In this document: positions 43,017 through 54,074 of the stretch, in pieces
How the letters are laid out: each line of letters starts with the position of its first letter
Numbering within the stretch: position 1 is the stretch's first letter
Origin: Basidiobolus meristosporus CBS 931.73
Taxonomy: Eukaryota; Basidiobolomycota; Basidiobolomycetes; Basidiobolales; Basidiobolaceae
Assembly (NCBI GenBank): GCA_002104905.1
Contig: MCFE01000365.1
Location: 1 to 64,000, forward strand
Length of the DNA stretch: 64,000 bases
Direction: 5' to 3'
Position numbers and translations under genes: made by a program
The notes under the pieces: model-generated
Seen by the model: only the letters and a program-made list of their open reading frames with translations
What the model was told of the DNA's origin: nothing
Databases searched by the model: none

Positions 43017-43385
43017 TGTTACAAGTCTTGGTGTAAGAGTTGTGAAGGTATAGGTAGTTTAGCTAGTATTGTATTCACTAAAACTTGAACTGATCTTTAT
43101 TGGGATTCCAGCAGCTCCTTATGTATATTTTGCTAGATCAATTGCTGACTAATTGTATTTCCTAATGTAGGCTGTGGCTGATGACTCATTTGATTGCATC
43201 ATCATCACCCAATAAGATCCTACCTAATATATCCATTTCTGTCTGATAAGGATCCGCTGATTCATTTGCTGACTAATGCTACTGATTTGATAGAAAATAC
43301 TGATATACTGATAACCTAAACATATAGCTAATTGATTTGACTAAAAACTGATCTAACTTAAGCATTCAAGCGGCATATCATAACA
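43017..43385 (-). repeat. gypsy-F solo LTR
   Basis: This 369-bp LTR has the same ends as 49083-49449 with some substitutions. TAAC stands on both sides (43013-43016 and 43386-43389), a 4-bp target duplication. The flanks are consecutive parts of gypsy-F gag, so this is an insertion into an older member of the same family. Confidence 0.9.
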
Positions 43386-43640
43386 TAACAAGCTTTATTA
43401 GTCAATTTGATTTCTTGGGTTACTCCTTCAACCATGATGGCCTCCTCAATTTTGAAGTCCCATGTTTCAAGGTCTTTATTGACTTTACCATATAATATCT
43501 TGACCTTGCTAATTAAAGTGGTAGAGCATAGCAAATTCACACAATCTTTTGCAGATGGGTGTCAATGTAGCTTCAACATACCCCAGGAAGATTGCCTGAG
43601 CCTATTCAGCAATCTTTAAGCATTTGCTTCAAATAGAATC
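43386..43640 (-). pseudogene. gypsy-F gag N-terminal remnant
   Basis: This continues the decayed gag after the solo LTR and matches 53336-53470 of the complete copy. A 60-codon frame (43358-43540) reads KVKILYGKVNKDLETWDFKIEEAI, equivalent to KVNRYHGRVNENLGTWLFQIEEAF of the intact gag. Homology fades after about 43550. Confidence 0.7.
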
Positions 43641-44039
43641 TTTATGTGTCAGTTCAATCTGGTGATTGCTCAAAGTATATAGTCCTGGGTGATTTTCACA
43701 AATAAGGACTGTTTATGAAGCCATTCAGCGCTGATTTTGGTCGGATATACTATGGCTAGCACTATCTCAATGAAACTATATTCCACTAAGTTGGTGCTTA
43801 TTTGGCCAAACTATTGAATTAGAGTCCAGAATTTGGCTTGAATGGCCAATCAGGTCTTATGCTGATTAACCAAGGTATTTCAACTGGTATTGATGTTGAA
43901 CAGCCCTGTACTTAATGAAATATTCTGCTATTAGGTGTTTTTGAGCAGCTAACATATACATAAAATATCTGAACTACTTTTAGTTACTGTGGGACACACC
44001 TAGAGCCTAAAATCACCATTTCCATCAGATAACTGAGCC
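43641..44039. other. Unassigned stretch
   Basis: About 400 bp of A/T-rich sequence with no ORF or repeat that I can match. It may include the decayed leader and LTR of the old gypsy-F copy. Confidence 0.3.
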
Positions 44040-44275
44040 TATAATAGTCCCCCTATGTTCAAGATCAAGTTATTACTTTAACACACATTATGAATCAATC
44101 CTGAAGCTGTTGCACAAAGCTCCTGAATATTAAGGTACTTTACCCCCTGTATTTCCTCTACAAAGGTCTAAGTACAGAGCTTCTTCCTAAGTAAACAGCA
44201 GTTCAATAATTATAACTGTTTCTTGATAAGTTTCTAATGTCCAAGACACTTCTCAAATAACAACAGGGCTCAATA
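44040..44275 (+). repeat. copia-B LTR-like fragment
   Basis: This resembles 33645-33828, in the same orientation, and ends AAATAACAACA. It lies downstream of a minus-strand copia-B yet is in plus orientation, so it is probably a remnant of a separate copy. Confidence 0.5.
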
Positions 44276-44542
44276 TTGGCTTCCCCATATGGAGTTTAAC
44301 AGCTTCTAGGTCTTTACTCTGACAAGTATTGTTACTTCTGGCTGTTACGCTGTTGAGTAACAGCCTAATGACCAGATTCTGCATTTTGATCTTTGCAATA
44401 GGGTAATAATCATAGGATCATAGACGCAAAGAAACTGGCAAAGTAGGGACTGCAAATTTGTCCTACAGTGAATAAGACTAGCTTAGAATTGCTAAGTAAA
44501 TTTTAGCTGCTGAATGATCCCAAATAGTCTAATATTTCAACA
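44276..44542 (-). repeat. Probable copia-B 3' LTR, minus strand
   Basis: On the plus strand the stretch ends ATATTTCAACA at 44542, just before CTCCCCCTTAAAT and the copia-B C-terminal coding relic. The same junction type (TGTTGT plus CTCCCACT) occurs at the copia-A 3' LTR. The left boundary is uncertain. No second LTR is available for comparison. Confidence 0.45.
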
Positions 44543-47185
44543 CTCCCCCTTAAATAAATAATTTTTCAATCTTGGTTCCTCTCTGAGATTCTTAAACTGT
44601 GATCTAGCTAGTGGTTTTGTTAGTATATCTGCCACCATTTTGTCAGTTGGGCAGTAAACTAGCTCTACTAAGCTTTACTCTACAGCTTCCCTCACAAAGT
44701 GGTGTTGTACAATATATACATAGTTCTGGCTTATATGTTGGTTGATCTGAATTAATGCCTAAGTCTGTACATAATCCATAATTCTGCATGACTTCACCAA
44801 CTATTCCAATTGCCACTGCAATATCTTGATGTGCAGACACCATCAAGTACATCAGGCTACTAGCCATTGATTGATAGGGAAAGTTTTTGTCCATATTTGA
44901 GCCACTTTCACCCAAAACTGGCTGAGATTTGCTCAATATTAGATTATTGTCCAAAGGGGTAGCTGCAGGCTAGCAGTTTTCCATTTTGAAGCATTTAAGA
45001 ATGTCCTTGAGGTCTTAGACTGACTCAGCACAATATTTGCATAGGTGTGTCATAATTTACTTCAATTTCAAGAAAATAGCTCAATTTTCCAAAATCTTTC
45101 ATCTCCAATTTGCTGAAGAGATCTGATTTTGTCTGTTAAGTGCCTCCTGGTCCCTTGTAGCTAATATTGGGTTACTCACATAAAGAACTAGGATGGTCAT
45201 ACCCTTTTTGAGCTGTTTCACATATATATAGTGATATGCAGTGCTGCAAATGGACACAATCTCCTCTAAATATGTGTGAATCTTGTTATACCATGCTCTT
45301 GGTGAATGCTTAAGCCCATACAGCAATTTTCTGAGTCTGCACACCTTATAAGGGTCTTTTGGATTGTTAAAACCTTTTGGTTGCTTCATACATAAAGTTG
45401 CTTGCAAGTCCCCATTTAGAAAGGCTACTTTGACGTCCATTTGGTTCAGATCTGAACTCTGTACAGCTGCCAAGGCTAGAACTGTACTAATGGAGTTACT
45501 TTTGACAACCAGAGCAAAAGTGTCTTTGAAGTCTAGTCCCTGAATCTGGGAACAGCCTTTAGCCACCAATCTAGCATTGAACTCATTAACAGCACCATTT
45601 GAGGTTTTCTTAATCTTGTAGACTCATCTACATCCTGTTGGCTTTCTCCCATTGGGTAAATTTACCAGTTCCCATGCTTTTGCTATGATCAGCAATAGGT
45701 ACTCCTCCTGCATGGCTTGTTGCCACATGGTAACATCTGTACTTTGCATTGCCTGTTCCAGATTCTGAGGTTTAGCACATAAGGAAAGATAGGCTTCTTC
45801 ATGATCATTGGATGTCAGCCACCAATTTCCTAAGGCATTTCTTATTCTGGTAGCTCTCCTAGCTGGGATAATCTGCTCTGATCTGGAGCTGGTGGAATTA
45901 TCTTCCATATCTGGCTGAATTTGGTAGGTATACTCTTCATTAGTGCTGAATGCATACTCAGGCAGCTGGCCAATGATTTCTGTGGCTTTCTGATCTGTAT
46001 TCTCCTCAAATACAAAGTCCCTGCTCTTGATCAGCTTTTGAATTCCACAATCATACTCTCTATACCCCTTAGTATCATCTCAATACCCAAGAAAGAACCC
46101 CTATCTACTCTTTGGTTCCAGCTTTGAGCATTTTTTGTCAGGGATGTGATAAAAGACACCACTGCAAAAGATCCTGAGGTGCTGGATGTCTTGTTTTTTG
46201 CCTGTATATGCTTCAAAGAGTATAGAATCAGATATTGCTGTTGTTGGGCATTCATTCTTAATGTATACTGTGGTAGCAACAGATTATGCCCATGACTTGT
46301 AGTCCATTCCTTTATCATGTAGCATAGATCTTCCCATCTCCACAATTGTTCTATTTGCACTTTCTGCTACCTTGTTTTGCTGTGGAGTATGTGGAAGAGT
46401 GGTGTGTTGAAGTATACCAGTAGATCAGCAGTATTTAGCAAGCTCCTTTGAGCAGTATTCCCCTCCATTGTCACTTTGGAGTATCTTCAATTTACACCCA
46501 GTTTGTGTTTCTGCCATGTTCTTGAAGTGTTTAAATGTCTCTAAAGCCTCTTTGTTTGTTGTAAGGAAGTATAACCATGAATATCTTGTCATGTCACCAG
46601 TGAATAGCATTAAGTATATCTTGTCTGAGTGTACAATAGCCAATATTTCCGTGGTGTTGATGCCTCCTGAGCTCCTAAATCACTGCCTAGCTTGTTTGTC
46701 ATATGAACATCCCTTACAGTCAATCAATTTTATCAGAATTGAGTAATTTAGGCCTAAAACAAGATGATTTTTCACCAATTGACTCATTTTCTGTTCTGCA
46801 ATGTGGCCTAGCCTCCTATGCCATATTTCCCAGTTAGTTTGATCAGTTTCAGCTATGTTAACATACTCAGGTGCTATGATCTTGCATTGTAACTTGTATA
46901 CATTATGATCTCTGATTTCCAAAGCTAATTTTTGTCCATTTTCACTCAATGTTGAGCAGTTCAGCTTAGTGAAAACAAATCTCCATCCCTGAGCAATTGC
47001 TTTACTGACTGAGAGTAGGTTCTTAGAAATTCCAGGTATGTAGAGTATTTCAATCTGTTTGGTTGCTGTAGCCCCTGAGAAAAGTCTGTATTCTGATTCC
47101 CCCAAGTCTGTAGTTCTTCCCATAAAACCTCTCCTTTACAGGGAAGATGTTTATATTGTTCTCTTTGCTGGTACAAGTCATCATC
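44543..47185 (-). pseudogene. copia-B pol remnant (protease end to RNase H)
   Basis: Reading right to left: the pre-integrase segment with WEIWHRRLGHI (about 46790-46830); the integrase core with TGDMTRYSWLYFL and LQSDNGGEY (46425-46643), where the Asp of SDNGGE is a catalytic residue; a C-terminal integrase piece (46031-46360); a linker with RRATRIRNALGNWW (about 45830-45870); and RT with ARLVAKG..IQGLDFKDTFA (about 45510-45570), DVKVAFLNGDL (about 45410) and LLYGLKHSPRAW (about 45295-45330). The RT active site reads YVSNPI (about 45165-45185) instead of YVDDLI, so both catalytic Asp are lost. RNase H is mostly deleted. There are several frameshifts. Gag and the 5' LTR are absent. Confidence 0.88.
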
Positions 47186-47189
47186 AATG

Positions 47190-47581
47190 ACCTAAGAATG
47201 TTTTAAGTAGGTGCCAGAAGGTTCCAAGAGGCACAGCACATCCAACCAATCAGGAATCAGTACCTTGAAACCCAAGTAACATAGGGATACCATATACAGT
47301 ATGGAAATGGTAGGGATTGTGCCACAAGTTGATCATGTGTCATGGGTACTGACATGGGTACTTGCCTAATCTAGATGCATTTGCTGTTAGCAATCTTACA
47401 TAAAGTGAGGGATAATCTATGCAACAAGGTAAGCAAGTGGTGTAGTCAACCAGCTTATGGGAAAGTACTGGTCAGGTAAGACAAATGGGATAAAACTAAA
47501 TTAGTGTAGTAGAGATATAGGGAAGTGGAAAATGTGGGAATGAGCACATCTGTCAGTGGGTGTCACTGTGACCCCACTACA
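47190..47581 (-). repeat. gypsy-D LTR fragment
   Basis: This minus-strand copy of the first 390 bp of the gypsy-D LTR at 56121 begins, reversed, TGTAGTGGGGTCACAGTGAC at 47581. It includes shared runs for CTTTATGTAAGATTGCTA and TGATTGGTTGGA. The remainder of the LTR is missing where it meets the copia-B relic. Confidence 0.78.
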
Positions 47582-48170
47582 ATGGCTGACAGCACTCAAT
47601 ATCTTGGGTACTGATTGTTGGGCAGGTAAGCAGACATATTGTCCTGGAGTGGACTAGGCCTGCTTGCAATCACACAAACTTGGTCATGAGCTGCTTGCTA
47701 CTTGCAGCTAGAATTGCAATGTAAAATCAGGGGAAAATCTGCTGAATACTGTTTTCAGAAGTTTGAGACATTGTATATGCATGAAGAACCAAGTTGTAAC
47801 TCAATGTGCATATCTACATATTTGTAGGCTTAAAGTTGGAAAAATCTAATCAAAATTCTAATCTTCTTCTTTGATCCCTTGCACAGGCTTAAATAATATG
47901 ATGAGTCTGATCTTCAGATCATAATATTTGTATTTATTGCTTCTGGGTTACTCAATGCTTCTTATATGAACTCCATTGACCCTCTTGTTGCCGTGTTAAG
48001 GATTTGTTGTTTATGGCAGATCTGGAGTTTTCTAATTTCTAGGCAACAGTTTTATTTGTTTAGACAACTTCACTGCATGTTCATATTAGATTCAAGGACA
48101 GTTACTTACATTATAGAGACTCTATATGAGGTACAAGAGATGACCTTTATTGGGCCATGTTAAGGTTTTG
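47582..48170. other. Unassigned stretch
   Basis: About 590 bp without a recognisable gene. The motif TGTTAAGGNTTTG occurs twice, near 47991 and 48159, about 168 bp apart. It may be part of an LTR of the gag relic that follows, but I cannot define ends. Confidence 0.3.
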
Positions 48171-49082
48171 CGCCTGAGCCAGATTATCCTCACTTCTTGG
48201 AACTAAGGCACATATAACATGGCTAAAAAAAGTGTTTGCTCAACTCTGAGCTCATTGGCTTGCTCCCACTTGGACCACTTCAGTTCAGCAATATGAATTC
48301 ACAAAAAAGAATCTAGAATGGTCATCTTTGTCTTCCTCAAGTAGCAATAACTTTATCTGGATTGATTACTGCATTTATGGTTGATTTAAGATCCATTTGC
48401 TTCTTCATTCACCCAGTTTGGTATCAGAAAGTACCATTAGCTGTTTGGTAGCCATTTTTAGAGTACATCTACTGATTTGGACTGATGAAGCTGCTTTTGT
48501 CATATCAGAATATACTATAGAGTAGAGATAGAGGCTTTTTCTGAGGTGAGACTCTCCTTGACAAGGACTTTGAAGATCCTTATTCTCCTGATAACAATTT
48601 GTAACCATGTGCTTGGTTTGCAAGGCTAACAGATTGTCTTAGTGTCTTCAAAATCTGTAAAAACTATCTGGCTGATCCTTGCATCTTTTTCTTTCAGCTC
48701 CATAGACAGCAGATATCAAGATATCTGCTTTGAATAATATGCTCTGATATATCCTACAATGTCTGACAGATCCTGTTGAAGTTTCTGGGCACTTTTGGGC
48801 TTTCTGGCTTGAGAACTTTATACAAGAGGCTCTGTAGAGCATATCTGCATTGCAAGATAGTCCAAACAGAGTTTACATATATTTTGTCTTCATTGGGGAA
48901 GTGCCCTAATTTGCAGCTATAGTATTTTCCATTTTTCTTCTTTTTCTTTTTCTGCTGATGACCCAAGGGAGCTTCATTTTGTGATATGGTTCTGGACTTC
49001 CTTATAGGTGACACCACAGTGTGTTGGAGCATATCAGATCTCATGACATTGTTAGTCCAGAATGGTTGACTATTGGAGAGTG
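48171..49082 (-). pseudogene. Possible copia-like gag remnant of another family
   Basis: A minus-strand frame (49044-48754) contains a Lys run and then YYSCKLGHFPNEDK, which looks like a ruined nucleocapsid knuckle (Cys-x-Leu-Gly-His). Farther left there are only short frames. It does not align with copia-A, copia-B or any gypsy copy in the window. gypsy-F interrupts it at 49083 with an AGTG target duplication. The classification is tentative. Confidence 0.4.
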
Positions 49083-49449
49083 TGTTACAAGTCTTGGTAT
49101 AAGAGTTGTAGAGGAATAGGGAGTTTAGCTAGTATTGTATTCACTAAAACTTGAACTGATTTTTATTGAGGTTCCAGCAGCTCCTTATATACATTTTGCC
49201 AGATCAATTGCTGACTAATTGTATTTCCTAATGTAGGTTGTGGCTGATGACTCATTTGATTGCATCATCATCACCCAATAAGATCCTACTTAATATATCT
49301 ATTTCTGTCTGATAAGGATCTGCTGATTCATTTGCTACTAATGCTACTGATTTCATAGACAATACTGATATACTGATACCTAAAACATATACTAGTTGAT
49401 TTGATTAAAAACTGATCTAACTTAAACATTCAAGCGGCAGATCATAACA
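49083..49449 (-). repeat. gypsy-F 3' LTR
   Basis: This is the 367-bp left LTR of the full-length element; plus-strand ends are TGTTACAAGTC and GATCATAACA. In element orientation a TATATAAGG box precedes GAGCTGCTGG (about 49180-49200). It follows the pol stop at 49460 by ten bases. Confidence 0.95.
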
Positions 49450-49459
49450 TTCTCCCCTA

Positions 49460-52400
49460 CTAAAGTTGAGAGGGTTCTCCTGAATCTCTTTTCTTGTGAT
49501 ACCAATATCTTGATGGTTCAGTATTGTCAGCAAGTCTTGCAAGCTTGAGTCTGTCCCTATGCACTAAGTCTTCCCGGATATTGCCTTGTTTGTCCACCAG
49601 TTGGTAAGTTGCAAATGGACATTCTCTGATGATCTTGAATGGTCCTGTCCATTGTGGCTCAAACTTCTTCCGAGTGTTGTTTCTTAGCAATACAAAGTTC
49701 CCAACTGTCGATGCTTCTGGTGCTATAGTCTTATCAAATCTCTGCTTCATCTTTTCTGCACTTTGAGATACTTTGGTCTGTGCCTCTTGACGTCTTTGTT
49801 CCAGTTGTTGGTGTCTACTTGGTTGACTGAGTTCATCTTCTAAGGTGTCTGTAAGCTTTGGTTGTGTGAGATCTCCTGGAATCCTTGGTTCACATCCATA
49901 AACTAAGTAAAATGGTGATTGCTGGGTGGTGTTGTGTACTCTGACTCTGCATGCAAAGAGTGCTTGGTCTATATACTCATCCCATCTACTAACAACTCCA
50001 TTTGCATACTTGGTCAGCATTTTTCCAAATAATCCATTAAACCGCTCAGTGACTCCATTAGTTCTGGGGTGATATGCCGAGGTTTTCAAGTGTCTGATCT
50101 GCTGCATTTCCAGGTAAGCCTCTAGTGTCTTTGCCATAAAGTTTGCACCTCTATTGGATAGGATCTCCACAGGGCATCCAAACTTCATCAGGATCTCATG
50201 GTAAATGAAACTTGCAACTTCTTGTTCACTGGCTATTGGTACAGCTTTAGCAACTGGCCATTTAGTGGCATGGTCAATTGCTACTAGGATCCAACGGTTG
50301 CATTTCCTGGTAGTTGGTAGTCTTCCAATAAAGTCAATTCCCCATCTCTCAAATGGTCTTACAGGCTCCAAAGGGAAGAGTTTGGCAATTCTTTGTGGCT
50401 GGCCTTGATTGATTTGGCAGTTTGGGCATGTTTTCACTAGCTTCTCAATATCTTGTTTCATTCTGGGCCACCATGCTCTGGCTTTCACAAGGCTATAGGT
50501 TCCTTCAATCCCAAGATGTCCATATCCATTGTGTAGCTTATGTATTAAGTCCAGGCAAGCAACATAAGGACAATAGGCAATAGGGCTTCCATCAACAATT
50601 TGGTAGAGTGTTTCATCCTGTACAACAAATTTGCTGGCTTCATCACGGATTATCTTCTTGATATCTTCATCCACCTCATTAGGAATGGCTTGGTCCTCCA
50701 AGTACTTTGGTAATAGGCTAGGCCAATCTGATTCATGCACCAAGTTGAGTTGTGCAACTTGATCTAATCTTGATAAGGCATCAGCAACCGTGTTGTTTTT
50801 TCCAGGGCAGTAGACAATCTCCAGGTCAAATTGCTGAATGTATTCACTCCATCTTGTCATTCTTCTAGAGAGTACCTTCTGAGTAAATATATACTTGAGG
50901 GAGGCATGATCAGTCTTCACAGTGCATTTGACTCCTTCAATATAGCATCTCCATGTCTTCAAACAGTGTATTACAGCAAGCATCTCCTTCTCATGGACTA
51001 GATAGTTTTGTTCTGCTGAGTTCAGTTTCTTGGATTCAAAGGCAACAGGGTAGTCCTTTCCCTCGTGTTCTTGGCTCAGCACTCCACCAATTGCATAATC
51101 TGAAGCATCTGTGCACAGAGTGAACTCTTTTCTGAAGTCTGGTATTCTTAGGCTTGGCAGCTTAGCAAGTTCATTCTTGAGCATCTGGAAGGCAGTCTCA
51201 CAAGCTATGTCCCACTTGTAGGTATTGTCTTTCTTGAGGATATCAGTTAAAGGGGCTGCAATACTTGCAAAAGACTTGACAAATCTCCAATAATAGGAAA
51301 CCATTCCAAGGAATGATCTGAGTTCTGATATGCTATGGGGCTGCTTCAAATTCTTGATTACTTCCACCTTCTTTGGGTCTAAGGTTACTCCTGTGCTAGT
51401 CACTATGTGTCCCGGATATTCTATGTGTTCCTTGAAGAATTCACACTTGGCTAGCTTGCCATATAGCTTGTTCTCTCTTAGTTTCTTCAAGACCTTTTCA
51501 ATGTGTACCATGTGATCCTTTTCTGTCTTGCTGTATATCAATATGTCATCCAGGTAGATTATCATGAACTTGTCTAAGTACTCCTGAAAGACAGTCTGCA
51601 TCAGCGTCATGAATGTTGCAGGGGCATTAGTGAGGCCAAAACTCATGACTAAGTACTCGTAATGTCCATATCTGGTCCTGAATGCTGTCTTAGGGATATC
51701 TTCTGGTTTCACCCTAATCTGGTTGTATCCTGACATGAGGTCAATCTTGCTGAAAATAGTGGCTCCATTAAGTTGGTCCAAAAGCTCATCAATCCAAGGT
51801 ATGGGGTACTTATTCTTGACGGTAACTGAGTTCAGGGCTCTGTAGTCAATGCACATCCTAAGTGTTCCATTCTTCTTTTTCACAAAAAGCACTGGTGCTC
51901 CCCAGGGTGACTTGCTGGGCCTGATGTATCCTTGCTCCAATAGCTGATCAATTTGTCTCTTCATTTCCTCCAATTCCAATGGACTCATTCTGTAAGGTGT
52001 CTTGCTCACTGGAGGGCTATCTCCTGTGTCAATGGCATGATCCACGTCTCTGACTGGTGGTAGGCTTACAAGCTCATCTGGAAACACGTCTGAATATTTC
52101 TTCAAGAGAGTCTGGACCTGCTGGGGTGCTGGGGTAGAGGAATCCTCCTGTAATACCGCCATGAGGAACATCTGGGTACCTTTTCTAAGTGCTCTACAGA
52201 ACTGGGTCTTGCTAAGTTCACTTGTGTCACACACACTGGAATTGACCAAGTTGAAATCCAGCCTGGCAGGTAATAGCTCATAGGTCTTGTTGTCTTTTTG
52301 GATCTGAGTAGCATGGGTTCTCCAGTTGATTGATGGATTACGACAAAATAGCCAGGTTTTCCCAAGTACAAGGTCAAACTTGCAGTTCCCAAATATATAA

Positions 52401-53149
52401 GCCTGTAGGTCTTCTTCATAGTCATTGATCTTCATTCTTACTGGCTGGGTAATACGGTTGATTATGTGGGAGCTCCCATCAGCTGTGGAGACTGAAGTTG
52501 ACTTGGTAGGTTCCGAGTTGATTCCAGCTTTCAAAGCAAATTGCTCTGACATGTACTCATGAGATGCTCCTGAGTCAATCATGATCTTGGCAGGTACTCC
52601 ATTGATTACTCCATTCAAGTACAATAACTTCCCTGAGTTTGAAGTCATCTGGGACAAGTACTCTTCTGTCATATGGAAGGTGAGTTCCAAGTCTTCTTCA
52701 AGCTCATCTTCCACATTACTGTGTTCATGGGACTCAATATGGTTGAAGGTTCTTGTTGGCTGGTGTCCATTTCTTCTCTGAGGGCAGTACTTTGCAATAT
52801 GTCCCTGCTGGTGGCAATTGAAGCAAAGTCCTCTCTTCTTGCATTCTTCTGAGGAGGGATTCTTCTGCATAGCGTCTATTTCCATTGGTACTACTTCTGA
52901 TTGTCTTCTTTCATAAGGATTATAGCCTTTCTGATTAGTCACTGTAGGCTTCCCAACTCCAAACATAGCTGAGTCATAGTCAATGGCAATCTTGATGGCT
53001 TCTTCAATAGTCTGAGGTCTTTGGTAATTGACTTCCTTGCGAGTTCTTTCTTTCAACCCATCAATAAAGTATTCAACTTGGTCCAAGGGGTCCATTCTTT
53101 CAATTTGCCCAAGTAGACATCTGTACTCATAGATGTATTCTTGCACCAT
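49460..53149 (-). CDS. gypsy-F pol polyprotein (with gag C-terminus)
   Basis: The frame is open for 1229 codons. It starts with the second half of gag ([13 protein letters not shown].. to about residue 65), then nucleocapsid [14 protein letters not shown] (about 52790-52830). Next come protease [12 protein letters not shown] (about 52550-52590), RT with [10 protein letters not shown] and [12 protein letters not shown] (about 51530-51570), RNase H with [15 protein letters not shown] (about 51075-51120), and the integrase HHCC finger ending CPNC (about 50415). The integrase core has Asp in WGIDFIG (about 50335) and Glu in GVTERFN (about 50045). Between them the second catalytic Asp is replaced: residue 999, codon AAT at 50153-50155, in LSNRGANF. 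Other oddities are [10 protein letters not shown] for the usual VMPFGL, and EYPGH for EYLGH. No chromodomain. Upstream, TAA at 53153 separates it from the gag start in the same frame. Confidence 0.93.
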   Translation of the reverse strand: MVQEYIYEYRCLLGQIERMDPLDQVEYFIDGLKERTRKEVNYQRPQTIEEAIKIAIDYDSAMFGVGKPTVTNQKGYNPYERRQSEVVPMEIDAMQKNPSSEECKKRGLCFNCHQQGHIAKYCPQRRNGHQPTRTFNHIESHEHSNVEDELEEDLELTFHMTEEYLSQMTSNSGKLLYLNGVINGVPAKIMIDSGASHEYMSEQFALKAGINSEPTKSTSVSTADGSSHIINRITQPVRMKINDYEEDLQAYIFGNCKFDLVLGKTWLFCRNPSINWRTHATQIQKDNKTYELLPARLDFNLVNSSVCDTSELSKTQFCRALRKGTQMFLMAVLQEDSSTPAPQQVQTLLKKYSDVFPDELVSLPPVRDVDHAIDTGDSPPVSKTPYRMSPLELEEMKRQIDQLLEQGYIRPSKSPWGAPVLFVKKKNGTLRMCIDYRALNSVTVKNKYPIPWIDELLDQLNGATIFSKIDLMSGYNQIRVKPEDIPKTAFRTRYGHYEYLVMSFGLTNAPATFMTLMQTVFQEYLDKFMIIYLDDILIYSKTEKDHMVHIEKVLKKLRENKLYGKLAKCEFFKEHIEYPGHIVTSTGVTLDPKKVEVIKNLKQPHSISELRSFLGMVSYYWRFVKSFASIAAPLTDILKKDNTYKWDIACETAFQMLKNELAKLPSLRIPDFRKEFTLCTDASDYAIGGVLSQEHEGKDYPVAFESKKLNSAEQNYLVHEKEMLAVIHCLKTWRCYIEGVKCTVKTDHASLKYIFTQKVLSRRMTRWSEYIQQFDLEIVYCPGKNNTVADALSRLDQVAQLNLVHESDWPSLLPKYLEDQAIPNEVDEDIKKIIRDEASKFVVQDETLYQIVDGSPIAYCPYVACLDLIHKLHNGYGHLGIEGTYSLVKARAWWPRMKQDIEKLVKTCPNCQINQGQPQRIAKLFPLEPVRPFERWGIDFIGRLPTTRKCNRWILVAIDHATKWPVAKAVPIASEQEVASFIYHEILMKFGCPVEILSNRGANFMAKTLEAYLEMQQIRHLKTSAYHPRTNGVTERFNGLFGKMLTKYANGVVSRWDEYIDQALFACRVRVHNTTQQSPFYLVYGCEPRIPGDLTQPKLTDTLEDELSQPSRHQQLEQRRQEAQTKVSQSAEKMKQRFDKTIAPEASTVGNFVLLRNNTRKKFEPQWTGPFKIIRECPFATYQLVDKQGNIREDLVHRDRLKLARLADNTEPSRYWYHKKRDSGEPSQL

Positions 53150-53152
53150 TCC

Positions 53153-53593
53153 TTACTGTCTGAGTGTCTTTAACTTCCTTCTTAGTAGTGTCTGCTGGTG
53201 TGGAGGTTCAAAAGCATCCTGAATTTCCAACATGAACTCATCCCAGGTAGAGATTGTAGAGCATCCCATCATAGTAGCTGACCTGATCTTGTTGTGGTAC
53301 CACTGTAAAGCTGCATCTGCCAGGTAAGAAGCTGCATAATGCAACTTGCTCTCTGGAGCAATTCCTTTGGCTTTAAAAGCTTCTTCAATCTGAAAGAGCC
53401 AAGTTCCCAGGTTTTCATTGACTCTGCCATGGTACCGGTTGACCTTCACACTAAAGTTGCTCTTGACAGGGCTTTGCTGGCTCTGAGCCATGGTAGTCAT
53501 TCCTTGTTGCTGTTGGCTGAGGATCTGGAGTAGCTGTTGCTGTTGGGCCAGGATTTGCTGCATGGCATTCTTCCATTCTTGATTGTCCGACAT
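53153..53593 (-). CDS. gypsy-F gag N-terminal part
   Basis: 146 codons run from the ATG at 53593 (MSDNQEWKNAMQQ). A Gln-rich coiled stretch comes first, then the retrotransposon-gag domain with LGTWLFQIEEAFKAKGI, AALQWY-like and FEPPHQQTLLRRKLKTLRQ. It ends at TAA 53153-53155. The same frame continues at once with GGA ATG and the rest of the gag domain (VQEYIYEYR), so the stop falls in the middle of a domain rather than at a gag-pol border. Either this copy has a fresh nonsense mutation or the stop is read through. The decayed copy at 42850-43016 should cover the site but is too damaged to decide. Confidence 0.9.
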   Translation of the reverse strand: MSDNQEWKNAMQQILAQQQQLLQILSQQQQGMTTMAQSQQSPVKSNFSVKVNRYHGRVNENLGTWLFQIEEAFKAKGIAPESKLHYAASYLADAALQWYHNKIRSATMMGCSTISTWDEFMLEIQDAFEPPHQQTLLRRKLKTLRQ

Positions 53594-53652
53594 CTTGAGG
53601 GTGGTTTCTTCTTTTCTTCAGGAGGGAGGTTTCTGGTTATTGCTGCTACCAA
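53594..53652 (-). promoter_or_regulatory. gypsy-F leader and primer-site region
   Basis: Only 59 bp separate the 5' LTR from the gag ATG. Next to the LTR, in element orientation, the sequence is TTGGTAGCAGCAATAACC. It starts TTGGTAGCAG, close to the TGGTA... primer sites that pair with a tRNA 3' end. This assignment is only a suggestion. Confidence 0.5.
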
Positions 53653-54019
53653 TGTTACAAGTCTTGGTATAAGAGTTGTAGAGGAATAGGGAGTTTAGCT
53701 AGTATTGTATTCACTAAAACTTGAACTGATTTTTATTGAGGTTCCAGCAGCTCCTTATATACATTTTGCCAGATCAATTGCTGACTAATTGTATTTCCTA
53801 ATGTAGGTTGTGGCTGATGACTCATTTGATTGCATCATCATCACCCAATAAGATCCTACTTAATATATCTATTTCTGTCTGATAAGGATCTGCTGATTCA
53901 TTTGCTACTAATGCTACTGATTTCATAGACAATACTGATATACTGATACCTAAAACATATACTAGTTGATTTGATTAAAAACTGATCTAACTTAAACATT
54001 CAAGCGGCAGATCATAACA
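53653..54019 (-). repeat. gypsy-F 5' LTR
   Basis: This is the 367-bp right LTR, identical by eye to 49083-49449 and followed by AGTG at 54020-54023. Confidence 0.95.
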
Positions 54020-54023
54020 AGTG

Positions 54024-54074
54024 ATACAGTTGATATTGATATCCACCTATATCATTAATTACTTTGATCAGAGT
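54024..54074. other. Short spacer
   Basis: 51 bp between the gypsy-F target duplication and a gypsy-A LTR. It is the continuation of the sequence interrupted by gypsy-F at 49082. Nothing is recognised in it. Confidence 0.35.

Larger units (their letters stand above)
49083..54019 (-). mobile_element. gypsy-F full-length retrotransposon
   Basis: This 4.94-kb Ty3/gypsy element on the minus strand has 367-bp LTRs (49083-49449 and 53653-54019) that are identical by eye. AGTG target duplications flank it (49079-49082 and 54020-54023). Gag and pol lie in one frame, split only by a TAA at 53153-53155. It has no chromodomain, unlike gypsy-A and gypsy-E. Identical LTRs mean a very recent insertion. 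Even so, this copy has a nonsense codon in gag and an Asp-to-Asn change at an integrase catalytic site. Confidence 0.95.

Noticed and set aside
44040-44542. A matched pair of copia-B LTRs around the minus-strand element
   Set aside because: The 44040-44275 piece is in the opposite orientation to the element and no LTR is seen at its 5' end.
48890-48960. Lys-rich run in a minus-strand ORF as a nuclear signal of a host gene
   Set aside because: It comes from a TTTTTC-type low-complexity tract beside a ruined zinc knuckle; more likely a retroelement relic.
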